A stretch of DNA of 64,000 nucleotides. Source: Neurospora intermedia. Taxonomy: Eukaryota; Ascomycota; Sordariomycetes; Sordariales; Sordariaceae. Both the position numbers and the translations under genes were made by a program. The notes beneath the pieces were generated by a model that saw nothing but the letters and a program-made list of their open reading frames with translations, made no database searches and had not been told where the DNA came from. Positions 23,601 to 33,631 of the stretch are shown here, piece by piece. The stretch covers positions 2,232,001-2,296,000 of the forward strand of contig BTPP01000005.1 of assembly GCA_037102815.1 (NCBI GenBank). The letters run 5' to 3'. Numbering within the stretch: position 1 is the first letter of the stretch; each line of letters starts with the position of its first letter.

Positions 23601-26600
23601 TCACTTCTTCTTAGCAGGCCTTCCCCTTCCCCTTGCAGCCGGCTTCTTCGCTCCAACATCCTCATCATCCTCGTCATCATCTACAATATCCTCATCCTTG
23701 GCCTTCGCCGCCGCCTTCTTCTTACTAGCAGCGGCGGTACTTTTCTTGGCGGCAGCCTTCTTCGCCTTGGGCTGCTTGATATACTTATCCTTGGTGATAT
23801 CCACATCATCGTCTTCATCAACGTCCGCGGCATCATCAACAAGGCCGGCGTCATCGCCCTCGAAGTCTTCCTCGATGGCTTCCTCCAGGTCGGGCACCTC
23901 CTTGGTGAGTTTCTTGGGGGCCAGGACGCTGCTGGCTTTGATGAAGGGGACGGGGTGGGAGGCTGCGTTGTACCTGTAGTAAGGGAGGGATAGTTAGTAA
24001 ACTGAGGTGTGTGTGGGAAATGGGGGGGAAGAAAACTCACATCCTCGTAAAAGCAGCCTTGGTCTGCGTCTCAATATTGACCGTCTCCTCCGCCATGTGA
24101 CCCAATCCCAACTCCTTGATCGAGTCAAAGTCTTCTCTCGTCAGGTAGTAGCTATCCATCAGATCGATGACTTCGGGCACGCAATCCTTGCCCTCCACCT
24201 CGAGGCGCTTGACGAGCTTGTCCCACAGCACAGGCATGTACTGCTGGCGAATTTCTTGGGCGTCGCCCGAGGACTTGAGGCGCATGTGGGCGTGGATCTC
24301 GCGGTTGAAGCGGTTGAGCTTGCCGTACTTGCTGTTGTTGCCGAGCCAGGAAGTGAACTGGGCCTGTCCGGCAAATTGGCCGGCGATAAGACTTGAGGGG
24401 CGGACGGTACTGAAGACGGCGTGTGTGGGCATCAAACTCCATTGTTGCTGGGGGCCGTGGATCATGCGGTCTACTAGATCACCATCGCTGATGCTTTCAG
24501 CTGCTTCGTCGACGAGTTCGAGGTACTTAAGGTTTTGTTCCCTTGGAGTGTAGCCCTTTTGGTTCAGGACCATGGGCCTGGAACGGAGGTAGTTCTCCTG
24601 GATCATGAGATAGGAGAATTCGTGATCGTTAAAGTAGAGGTCGATCTTGTCATTCAGAGTTGCCGTGCTGGAAGGGGCGAACATGCCACCGCCGATCAGC
24701 TTCTGGCAAATATCCCAAGGCTTAAGGATGACGTGCTTCTCCCACGCCTTGCTCATTTGCTTGCTTTGATCAAAATCCATGGTGGTCTGATCCAGCTTCG
24801 CTGTAGAGATCATGTTGATGATCTGCCGAATGTCCCTACCGCTACCTTCGATAAGAGCATTGACGACCGGTGGCGGGATCTTGAGACCTTCTCTGTGGCA
24901 GATGGTCATGATACGCGAGCGGATCTGGTCGACCGTGGGACGCTGAAACTTGATGTCAAAGGCGACATGATCGAAAGGCTTCATCTTTGGCAATCTGCGC
25001 TCGTTGCAAATCAAAATGAGTGGCACCTCGGTCTTCTTGCAGAATTTGGCCATAGTACCGACACCTCCGCGATCACCAGCAGACATACCGTCGACCTCGT
25101 CCATGACGAGAACAATCTTCTTCTTGCGGGCATCAGCATGCTTACCATCTCCACCAAAGAAACCTAGAAGAGATGTGTTGGTCATGACTTCACTAACACC
25201 GCTCTCGATGAGCTTCTTGCTGCGAGTGTCACTGGCGTTGCTCTCGATCACGTCGTAGCCTTCCATCTTGGCAGCAAGATGCGCCGCAGTGGTTTTGCCG
25301 ATACCAGGAGGACCGGAGATGATAATAGCACGGTATCCACCTGACCCATCGGCGCCTCTCTTTTGGAAGTTGTACTTTCTAGACTTGGGCCAGTTTTTAA
25401 GCCAGTTCTGTATCTTCTCCACGTTGGCCTTGTTGCCGCAGATCTGGTTCATCGCCGTGGGAGCATACTTTGTTGTCCAGAGCTGTGACGACGGTACGGG
25501 CAGAGCAGCAGGGACGGGACCAGAAACACCGCGAGCAGCAGCGGCCTTCTTGGCCTCTTTCTCAGCCGCCAGTCGCAGAGCCTTCTCTTCGCGATCTAAC
25601 TTCTCGGCTTCTTCACGCACCTTCCTCTCTTCTTCCTCTCGCTTCTGCTTGGCCTTCTCCGCCCCCTTTCCGGTGCCGCCACCGGCGGGCATAGTCCTGA
25701 TGAGGTAAAACAAGCCTTCCTCATCAATGGTCTTGATCCCATGCTCTTTGATCTTCCTCAGCTTGCTAGGTCCTGCATCGTCGCCGAGAACGACGAAATC
25801 GGTTTTGCTGGACGGCGCTCCTGTGACTTTGCCACCATAGCGCTTGACGAGTGCTTGGGCGTCTTCACGCGCGATAGTCTTGAGCAGGCCGGTGAACACA
25901 AATGTCTTGCCCGCCAGACAATCAATTTCACCTTCAGGAATCTCAGCAGTGCCCGCCATGGGGGGTGGGCCCGCATTGCCAGCTCCGGCGGCCTTGGTCT
26001 TCCAGTCAAACTTGAAGTTGGGGTCTTTGGGAGGAGCGTCTGGTGCTTCAATTGTGGGGATATTGTCGAGGATCTTCTTGACGTCCTCGGGTTCTTCAAC
26101 CGCCGCATCCTTCTTTGCCCTTGGCGCACGGGGCTTAGCGGGGGCTCCCTTCTTCTTCGCTGGCTTGACTTCTTCTTCCTCTTCGTCTTCCTCGTCACTT
26201 ATAACAACCGGGGATTTTCGCTTCCCTGCCGTACTTGTCGTAGATTTCTTGTTCGACTTGCTGGGTCCAGGCTTGACATCTTCGTCGTCGGACTCGGCTA
26301 CGGCTGCTGTTTTGGCGCGAGATGCAATTCGCTTGGGCTTGGGGATGAGCTCCTCATCACTGTCCTCCTCGGCATAGTCATCGTCCTTTTTCCTCTTGCT
26401 GCCACCCTTGAATTCTGCCGCAAATATGTCATCCCCAGCATCGTGCTCATCATCCATGTAGGCATCGCCATCGTCATCCTTGTCGTAACTCTTGTAGGCC
26501 GTCGTGGGTTTCTTCGTAGTCGAGGTCTTCTTTGTAGTAGTCTTGGGAGGCTCTGGTGCTTTGGCAGCGGGGGTGGCTTTCTTCCGCGGGCTTGTTCGAA

Positions 26601-27110
26601 GCGCTACTTTTGGTTCTTCTGGCTCGGGTTTTGCTGGTGACTTCTTCGGTGTTGACTGGGACGCAGCAGCTGTTTTTGTTTTTGAGGTTGCAAAGTACTT
26701 GGCAGCATCGGTTTCAACTCCTTTTACGGGTTCCCTAGATAGTCTGTCAGCAGGAACAGGATGGTATGGAACTGAAAGGGTTTGCATGAATTACTCACGC
26801 TGCTTTCTTCTTTGGCGCAGCCTTGGTTGGCTTTTTGACTCTATGCATGCTGGTTAGATGCTGATTCTGAGAAGAGATGCTGTTCACTGAGCTTACTCAA
26901 CAACCTCATCATCTTCGCTATCCTCAACTACCTTTCTTGGCCCTGCGAAAAGATTGTTAATATAGTGTGATAAGCTTGTGATGGCGATCATGGCTCAAGC
27001 TTACTGCCCCGGGTCTTCTTCTCCTCTTCCTTCTTGGGTGCTGGTGTTGCCGGCTTAGCAGGCGGCGCGCCACCTTTTGGGCCAAAGAACGAGCGAATAT
27101 CGGCAGGCAT
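23601..27110 (-). CDS. rfc1: Replication factor C large subunit RFC1
   Basis: Five exons (27110-27005, 26942-26897, 26840-26799, 26734-24041, 23973-23601) encode 1,086 aa. RFC1 is the large subunit of the clamp loader that opens PCNA and places it on primer-template DNA. The N-terminus (MPADIRSFFGPKGG) has a PIP-box-like IRSFF motif. A long Lys/Ser/Asp-rich disordered region follows, then a BRCT domain (about 331-412, KTFVFTGLLKTI) as in all RFC1 proteins, and a charged helix (about 420-465). The AAA+ module has Walker A GPPGIGKTT (538-546) and Walker B VMDEVD (607-612). The collar domain includes FMKAS-like and VPDLEEAIEED motifs. A Lys/Ala-rich tail ends the protein. Three tiny 5' exons were placed by phase. 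The gene is divergent from the uL16m gene. Confidence 0.94.
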
Positions 27111-27816
27111 AATGGACTTTGTGAAAAGAGATCACAGGATACAAGAATGATAAATTGAATGTGTCGAAAGGTTGGGAAGATGGAATAATCAGATGACACC
27201 AGCAAGCATCTTATAGTGGCGGAGTTGAGAAGTTGGACTTTTTTGGGTGTCCGAGTTGTCCAGGCAGCTGTCCTTCTGCCTAACAAGTGTTGTTGAACAA
27301 AAGGCCCAGAAGGGTAAAGAGCTAACGGGTCAACTCTTGTCCCTTGTAAAGAAGTAACAATTGAATGATGAGTGAGACGCGAAGGTGAAGTGGATGACGC
27401 GAGTCTGTGTCCGGGCTCTGCTCCCCTGTCGCGACTGGTGGGGTTTTGTCTCACAAGAAATCGCCTACTTGCTACCCTAAGCTACGCCCACGCAGCTACA
27501 TTTCTTGTGAGGAGTTAATGAATGAGTCCCAGGTCCCGTTTGTCTGCTGTGTCCGGCAGATGGTCGCGGCCGGCACCCGACACTTTTTGGTGGGTCACAA
27601 TTTTTGGCAGTGCCGTCCGTGCCCCGTCCGCGCCCGCAGCACCTTCCATTGCAGTTGGTCGCTCTGCCCGGTCCCCGAACGTCTCTGTGCGCGCGCTGCT
27701 TCGGGGAATCCGTATCAATCGTCGTCGGCGACCGGCATCCAATTGGACCCTCCCTCTGTCCTCCGTCCACCACTCGTCCCCTCCCCGGTCCGGTCCACAC
27801 CCAAACCTCCAACACA
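27111..27816. other. Divergent promoter region, rfc1 and mrpl16
   Basis: This 706-bp interval lies between start codons that face away from each other. Frames in it are open on several strands because of composition, but none shows a domain. It contains paired ACGCG motifs on the rfc1 side. Confidence 0.6.
27377..27401. promoter_or_regulatory. Paired ACGCG motifs upstream of rfc1
   Basis: Two ACGCGA sequences begin at 27377 and 27397, 20 bp apart and about 270-290 bp upstream of the rfc1 start. ACGCG is the core bound by MBF-type APSES regulators (Mbp1-Swi6 in yeast) that drive G1/S genes. The motifs are seen in the sequence; binding is inference. Confidence 0.35.
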
Positions 27817-28719
27817 ATGAAGCACAACGCTTCCTCGGCGCTCCTCAGCGCCTTCCAGGGCCTTAGGATATCCTCGTCGGCGACTCCCTTCCGCGCTGCG
27901 TCGCTCGCAACCTCTGCCGTCCGCCGCCCGATTGCGCCGACCCCCATCTCCGTCGCCTCTCATGTCCGCCCATTCTCCGCGACCGCCATCCAGGCCGGCT
28001 CATGGCTCGAGCCCAACCTCAACAGAAAGAAGAAGATGATGAAGGGAAGACCCAGAGTGCCGACCGGTGGCTCGACCAAGGGAACAACAGTGGTTTGGGG
28101 AGACTACGGCCTGCGCATGCGCGATCACCACCGCAGAATTAGCGCCCAACAACTCAAGCTTGCCGAGGACACCATCAAGCAGAGGTTACGCGGTCAGAAG
28201 TACCGCCTGTACAAGCGCGTTGCTTGTAACGTCGGTGTGTACGTGAGCGGTAACGAGGTGAGCAGCTGAACAACCCACAGCCCGGGATGGTCGGATGCCG
28301 ACTGTTAGCGGACATGATGCTCACATGCATTTCCGGTGTAGATGCGTATGGGTAAGGGTAAGGGTTCGTTCGACCACTGGGCGACCAGAGTTGCCGTCAA
28401 CCAGATTATCTTCGAGATCAGGGGACAATTGCACGAACAGGTCATCCGTGATGCCTTCCGTCTGGCCGGACACAAGCTTCCAGGTAATAACAGCACATGC
28501 TGGCCCAAAATCTTTGCGAGGTTGAGAAGAGTAGAAAACTGACAAGTCATAGGTCTGTACGAGTTTGTGAAGAAGGGTGACCCACCAGTGGTTGGTATCA
28601 CCAAGTTGGAGGATGGCCTCACGGTGGAGGACCTCAAGAATCCAAGGAAGAAGTTGTTGATGCCAGAGATTACCCAGAGTGCTGCGAGCACATCAAGCAC
28701 TGCTGCTCCTCCTTCGTAG
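27817..28719 (+). CDS. mrpl16: Mitochondrial large-subunit ribosomal protein uL16m (MRPL16)
   Basis: Three exons (27817-28257, 28342-28483, 28553-28719) encode 249 aa. uL16 sits near the peptidyl-transferase centre and the tRNA elbow in the large ribosomal subunit. The N-terminal 60 residues are rich in Ala, Ser and Arg with almost no acidic residues (for example [10 protein letters not shown]), as expected of a mitochondrial presequence. The core shows the L16 signatures [30 protein letters not shown] and [18 protein letters not shown] Ser/Thr-rich tail is unremarkable. The first ATG of the frame is taken as start; the frame is open upstream but has no earlier ATG. Confidence 0.95.
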
Positions 28720-29254
28720 AGGTGGAGAACCCCGAGCCTATTCTAATTGTAACATTATGTAGAACAAGAGAAGGGCCAATGTGCAGAAGAGCGTTGCCAT
28801 GGCCATTTCATGATTATGATGACGACGCAACGAGCATCACCACTTTGATTTCAATGCTCTGAGAATGTGACCGTAGGCTGGTTTACCTGGATGGGCTAGA
28901 GCACCACATGGAGTCAACAAGCAATGCTGGCTTCCTAGACATGCCCTTTCAACCGTGCCATTCAAGCCCCTAGATGTCCGTTCATGGAAGATGCAAGATC
29001 CAGCATTGGACCTTGCAAAACTTAAAAAGAATCAAGATAGCTGCCTAGAATATTAATGGTGAAAGTGGGCAACTGTCTACCCCAGGGCCTGTATAAGCGG
29101 GTGATATGGTCCGTGCGACCCTCCCCCGTCATCTGTTAATTGATTTTCTGGACGGCGCGTCAACTCTACGCGTCTCCCATGCACCTCCAATTCAGCATTT
29201 CTTTCCCCTTCCTTTGTCAACCCATTTTCCTCTCCACAATATCACCACACCACG
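28720..29254. other. Intergenic region (3' of mrpl16, 5' of rfc5)
   Basis: No gene is supported. The last 100 bp carry GGCGCGTC (29154-29161) and ACGCGT (29168-29173), described separately, and should include the rfc5 promoter. Confidence 0.6.
29154..29173. promoter_or_regulatory. MluI-box-like ACGCGT and GGCGCGTC upstream of rfc5
   Basis: A perfect ACGCGT palindrome at 29168-29173 lies 82 bp before the rfc5 ATG, preceded by GGCGCGTC at 29154-29161. ACGCGT is the MCB element of DNA-replication genes in yeasts. Function in this organism is inferred. Confidence 0.4.
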
Positions 29255-30441
29255 ATGGCGCTTATTGTTGACAAGCACAGGCCGAGGTCTCTCGATGCCC
29301 TCACCTATCATACCGAATTGTCGGAGAGGTTACGGTCACTTGTAAGCTGATCATCTTGTTCCCCTCGTGCAAAGGAAGCTCCGCGCTGATGACGTTCCTA
29401 GGCGCAAAGCGGTGACTTTCCCCACCTCCTCGTCTACGGTCCTTCCGGCGCAGGAAAGAAGACGCGAATTGTTGCTACCCTCAAGGAGTTGTACGGCCCA
29501 GGTGTAGAGAAGATCAAGATCGACGCCCGTGTTTTCCAAACCAGCAGCAACCGCAAGCTCGAGTTCAACATTGTCGCATCAGTGTACCACCTCGAAATCA
29601 CCCCGTCCGATGTCGGAAACTACGACCGAGTAGTGGTCCAGGACCTCCTCAAGGAGGTGGCGCAAACACAACAAGTAGATCTGTCGGCGAAGCAGAGGTT
29701 CAAGGTGGTAGTCATCAACGAGGCCGATCACCTCACCAGAGACGCCCAGGCCGCCCTCCGTCGGACCATGGAGAAGTACTCGCCCAACCTACGCCTCATC
29801 CTCCTCGCCAATTCGACAGCCAACATTATCGCACCCATTCGATCGCGATGCCTGCTGGTGCGGGTAGCGGCTCCGACACACAAAGAGATCTGTGACGTCC
29901 TTGCTTCGTCGGCGAAGAAGGAGGGTTGGCCAATTGTCAAGGGTCTACACCAGAGGATAGCTGAGGAAAGCGGAAGGAATCTTCGCAGAGCGCTGTTGAT
30001 GTACGAGGCGGTATATGCGCAAAAGTAAGCAGTACATCCTAATCCGAAGGCCTGTCACGCCTTGCATTTGCTAACAACAAACGCCGTAACAGTGAGAAAG
30101 TCACAGATAGCACCCCCATACCACCCCCGGATTGGGAGGCTCTCATCGGGCAAATCGCCAAGGAGATTATGGAGGAGCATACACCAGCACGCATCCTCCA
30201 AGTCCGAGCGAAGCTTTACGACCTTTTGACGCACTGTATCCCCGCGACGATCATTCTGAAGACGCTCACATTCAAACTGATCCCGCTGATCGACGACGCA
30301 CTGAAAGCGGATGTAATCTACTGGTCGGCCTTCTATGAACATCGCATCAGGACGGGTACCAAGGTCATTTTCCACCTGGAGGCGTTTGTGGCCAAGTTTA
30401 TGAGGATATTCGAGATGTATCTGATGAGCATGGACTTGTGA
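29255..30441 (+). CDS. rfc5: Replication factor C small subunit RFC5 (human RFC3)
   Basis: Three exons (29255-29341, 29402-30024, 30093-30441) encode 352 aa, close to yeast Rfc5 (354). It is a small AAA+ subunit of the PCNA clamp loader. The N-terminus MALIVDKHRP is the usual RFC5 opening. Walker A reads GPSGAGKKT and the Walker B region reads VVINEADHL, with Asn replacing the usual Asp; both are the known degenerate RFC5 form, whose site is not a normal ATPase. The downstream RSRC motif is present, so it can serve as an arginine-finger partner. The collar domain fills the C-terminal third. It lies about 2 kb from the RFC1 gene with mrpl16 in between. Confidence 0.95.
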
Positions 30442-31475
30442 TTTGGGGTCTCTGTTTCGGTCTCAAATGGGCATTTTGGCGTTTGGGGAAGGCAGGGGGG
30501 CATTGGCGTCGTGTAACCAGCTAGAATTAGTGGGATTTGTTTGGCGAATTATGACGGTTATTGCACACACAAAAGTGTCAGGCAATGAATGGCAGGGACT
30601 TTACTCTGGTCAAGTATACCTAGTGTATGGGAGTGTACATTGTAAGCTCAAGTGCCGAAGTTGTTGTAGATAGTTTACACTATGTGTTTGATCATGAACG
30701 GGGGATCTCGTGGGCTAAAAGCCGTCATATTGCCTGTCTTGGTTTGTGACTCTAAGGGTGAGTGACTTCAGGGGTGAATGTTGACCACTTGCCCATTCAA
30801 TTCTTCCAAAAGGAAGTCGAAATTGGACATTCGGAAGAGAGAGAGGAAGGTATTCAGGCTGGATCGACAGTGTGGAGATGTTCCAGAGAGAAGGAAGCAA
30901 GGAACAAGCAAAGTCGCCAGGGGCACCATGCTCCTAAATGGCTTTCTACGACATCTGATTGGGTAAAATGTCCGATTTTAGCCCCATGCACCACGACCGT
31001 TCCCGCGAACAGGGCGTCTGGGCGTGCAGGGCCCGGGGCACCTACCTAGCCACCGGACGGGCACTCCAAGATCACTGCTCTTGCCCGAATCGCGTTCGTG
31101 TCCTTTTGGGGGGACAGACACCAGTGAGACCACCTACTCTCCACAGGCTCAGTCCACTGAAGTTTCGCTGAAGTTGTCCAAACATCATCTTGGACCGAAT
31201 CTATCCGATTCTCCATCATCGGCATCATTGTCCTCCACACCGCAACCCACACAACCACAACAACAACAATAACAACTTTGGCACCGGGCAACGGACAACC
31301 AATTTGGCCCAGCACTAAAACCACAACGGTACCATCACCACCGGTTCCTCTCCCCGAGCTCAGTAAAAGCTACCCGCTGAGCTACACACACGGCGCCGCT
31401 GCGGTTGCAGCCTTTACTCTCTTATCTGCACATCAACTGCCGCCATAGGGGCACGTCGGCGACAAGCTCGCAATC
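30442..31475. other. Intergenic region (3' of rfc5, 5' of erd2)
   Basis: No ORF with a domain is seen. CAA-rich sequence at 31240-31275 is low complexity. The final few hundred bases should hold the erd2 promoter and leader. Confidence 0.55.
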
Positions 31476-32353
31476 ATGTCGCTCAACATCTTCCGCGTCG
31501 CAGGTATGCTTACCTTGTCTTGGAGGAAGGACAAGTGGAAGCTGTATTGCTAACTAACTCGTCACCATGGCACAGCGGACTTTAGCCACTTGGCTTCTAT
31601 TCTTATCCTTCTCCATAAGATGACGCAGCTGAAGGTATACACAACTCGACCTCTGGCCGTGCATCCCGACCCTCAAGACAGGCAATGCTGATTCATTATT
31701 GTTACAGAGTTGCGCCGGCATCTCTTTCAAGTCGCAAGTCATCTACTTCATCGTCTACGTCACCCGCTATCTCGGTACGACATCCCTTGAAAGCTATAGC
31801 TATGCGCTACGGTCCCTCCACCTAGGTAGACCATTTGGCTGACACATATCTACTTACAGATCTCTTCTGGACGACAAGCTACTACAACATCATCTTCAAG
31901 ATTCTCTTCATTGCTTCCTCCGGTTACATCATCTACCTTATGGTCAGCGCCTACAAGCCCACCAACGATCCCGGCCTCGACACCTTCCAGGTCCAATACC
32001 TGCTGGCTTTCGCTGCCGTTCTCGCCATCCTCTTGCCCTACCAGTATAACTTCTGGGAAATCATGTGGGCCTTTTCCATTTGGCTCGAGTCCGTCGCCAT
32101 CCTTCCGCAGCTCTTCATGCTCCAGCGTACCGGCGAGGCCGAGACCATCACCACCCACTACATCTTTGCACTCGGTCTCTACCGCGCTCTGTATATCCCC
32201 AACTGGATCTACCGCTACGTTACCGAGCCGAAGCACAAGATTGACTATATTGCCGTTGCCGCGGGCATCATCCAGACGTTGCTCTACACCGACTTCTTCT
32301 GGGTGTACTATACGACTGTCATGAAGGGCAAGAAGTTCAAACTGCCTGTTTAA
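31476..32353 (+). CDS. erd2: ER lumen protein-retaining receptor (ERD2, K/HDEL receptor)
   Basis: Four exons (31476-31503, 31576-31634, 31708-31774, 31860-32353) encode 215 aa, the normal family length. ERD2 is a seven-helix receptor that binds HDEL-tailed ER proteins in the Golgi and returns them to the ER in COPI vesicles. The family signatures are intact: MSLNIFRVAADFSHLASILI at the N-terminus, the GISFKSQ motif, YVTRYLDLFW, and the C-terminal helices ending in DFFWVYYTTVMKGKKFKLPV. The lysine-rich KGKKFKLPV tail is the expected cytosolic COPI-recognition signal. The three small 5' exons were set by frame and the fixed spacing of this very conserved family. Confidence 0.97.
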
Positions 32354-33631
32354 ACCGTGGAAACAGCGAGTGGGTTGGGGGAAAACCGGGGGAATTGAGC
32401 AAACAAAGTCGATCCATCAACCTCTTATCCGGTTGATCAATGTTCGACTATCAGCGGAGGGTGGACTGCTCGAATTGGTGATTCGTGTTTGGCACCGTAC
32501 GGTAACGAAAATCGAACCCTGACCACAACCGCAGCTTCAGCACATACTCACCGAGGGCACAAAACTGCTGTAATGGCAGAGGAATGGGGACTGGGGAGGA
32601 CATGCTTCATCCAGTGCGGTGGGCATGCGTCGTTGAACCTCGACAAAAAGGGATAACGTGACAATGAAAATTAATACTGGATTGCATGTTAGGCCGGCGT
32701 TGGTGGGATGGAGATGGCTTTGTCGATAAGTTTACGCACAACTATGAGGAGCGCATAGCCATCTTGGCGCGCAAAGGCAAGTACACTACACATAGCCACC
32801 ATGGGATTGGATTCTGGCTTGGTGACCTCCTAGAGGCGATATATCTATGTGGTTTAGAGAGGTCGAACGACTAGGGTACTAAAATCTCAAAAGTGGCTTC
32901 TTCTTTCAGGGGCAATAGCCCGTGTGCTTGAGACATCAACTGTGGTGTTCGGTAGGTTGACCAAAAGGTGACACCCCTTGAACCCCTTGCTTGGCTGTCG
33001 CATGGAAAATGGGTACGAGCCAAGCCGGCGCATAATCAAAGATGTTTCGAATTCTCAGACATGGTAACGGTACCATCGGAAGCGAACCCCCCCTGCACTT
33101 CGGCATTGCACGATGCTGACAGTGGTACTACATATCCCAAAAGCATGCCTCAAGAACATGCTCTCAACCGAGAAGGGCTCTCTAAAACGCGAACCTAGCC
33201 TCCCACCGTTCATGCCACTGGATTGCTGGGTATGGGAAGAGGAATCATCCTTGTCCCAAAGCATGAATAATGGTTCTTCTCACTCTGGTACCGACTGAGC
33301 CTGACATACCTGGTCAATGACACACCAATTTCAGTAATTCTTTCACCCATCTTCCTCGTGAGTGACGAACCCGCTTTCCGTGCTACGTCCTGAACGGGCC
33401 GAAGAACAAAACTTATGGGGATCCCAGTTCACCCTCGTCATGTCGTCCGCCTGCTCACAACGCTCTCTCTCTTTCTCTTCTTTCGCTTCCCCCCTTCGAC
33501 CCACCCGTCATTAGGGGATCAGGCGGCATAAGCTGGCTCGCTGGGCGAAAGCATGATGATGCTTAGCTAGCCCACAACAAACCCTCTTTCTCACTTCGTC
33601 TCTCCCGCTGGCGGTAGACGTTTTTATAGCC
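32354..33631. other. Intergenic region (3' of erd2, 5' of the 772-aa membrane-protein gene)
   Basis: About 1.3 kb without a supported gene. Short overlapping ORFs on both strands have no recognisable domain. CT-rich sequence at 33461-33480 lies in the probable promoter of the downstream gene. Confidence 0.5.

Noticed and set aside
25741-26640. A 299-codon open frame antisense to rfc1
   Set aside because: It mirrors the Lys/Glu/Ser-rich coding strand, has no recognisable domain, and the RFC1 frame beneath it is certain.
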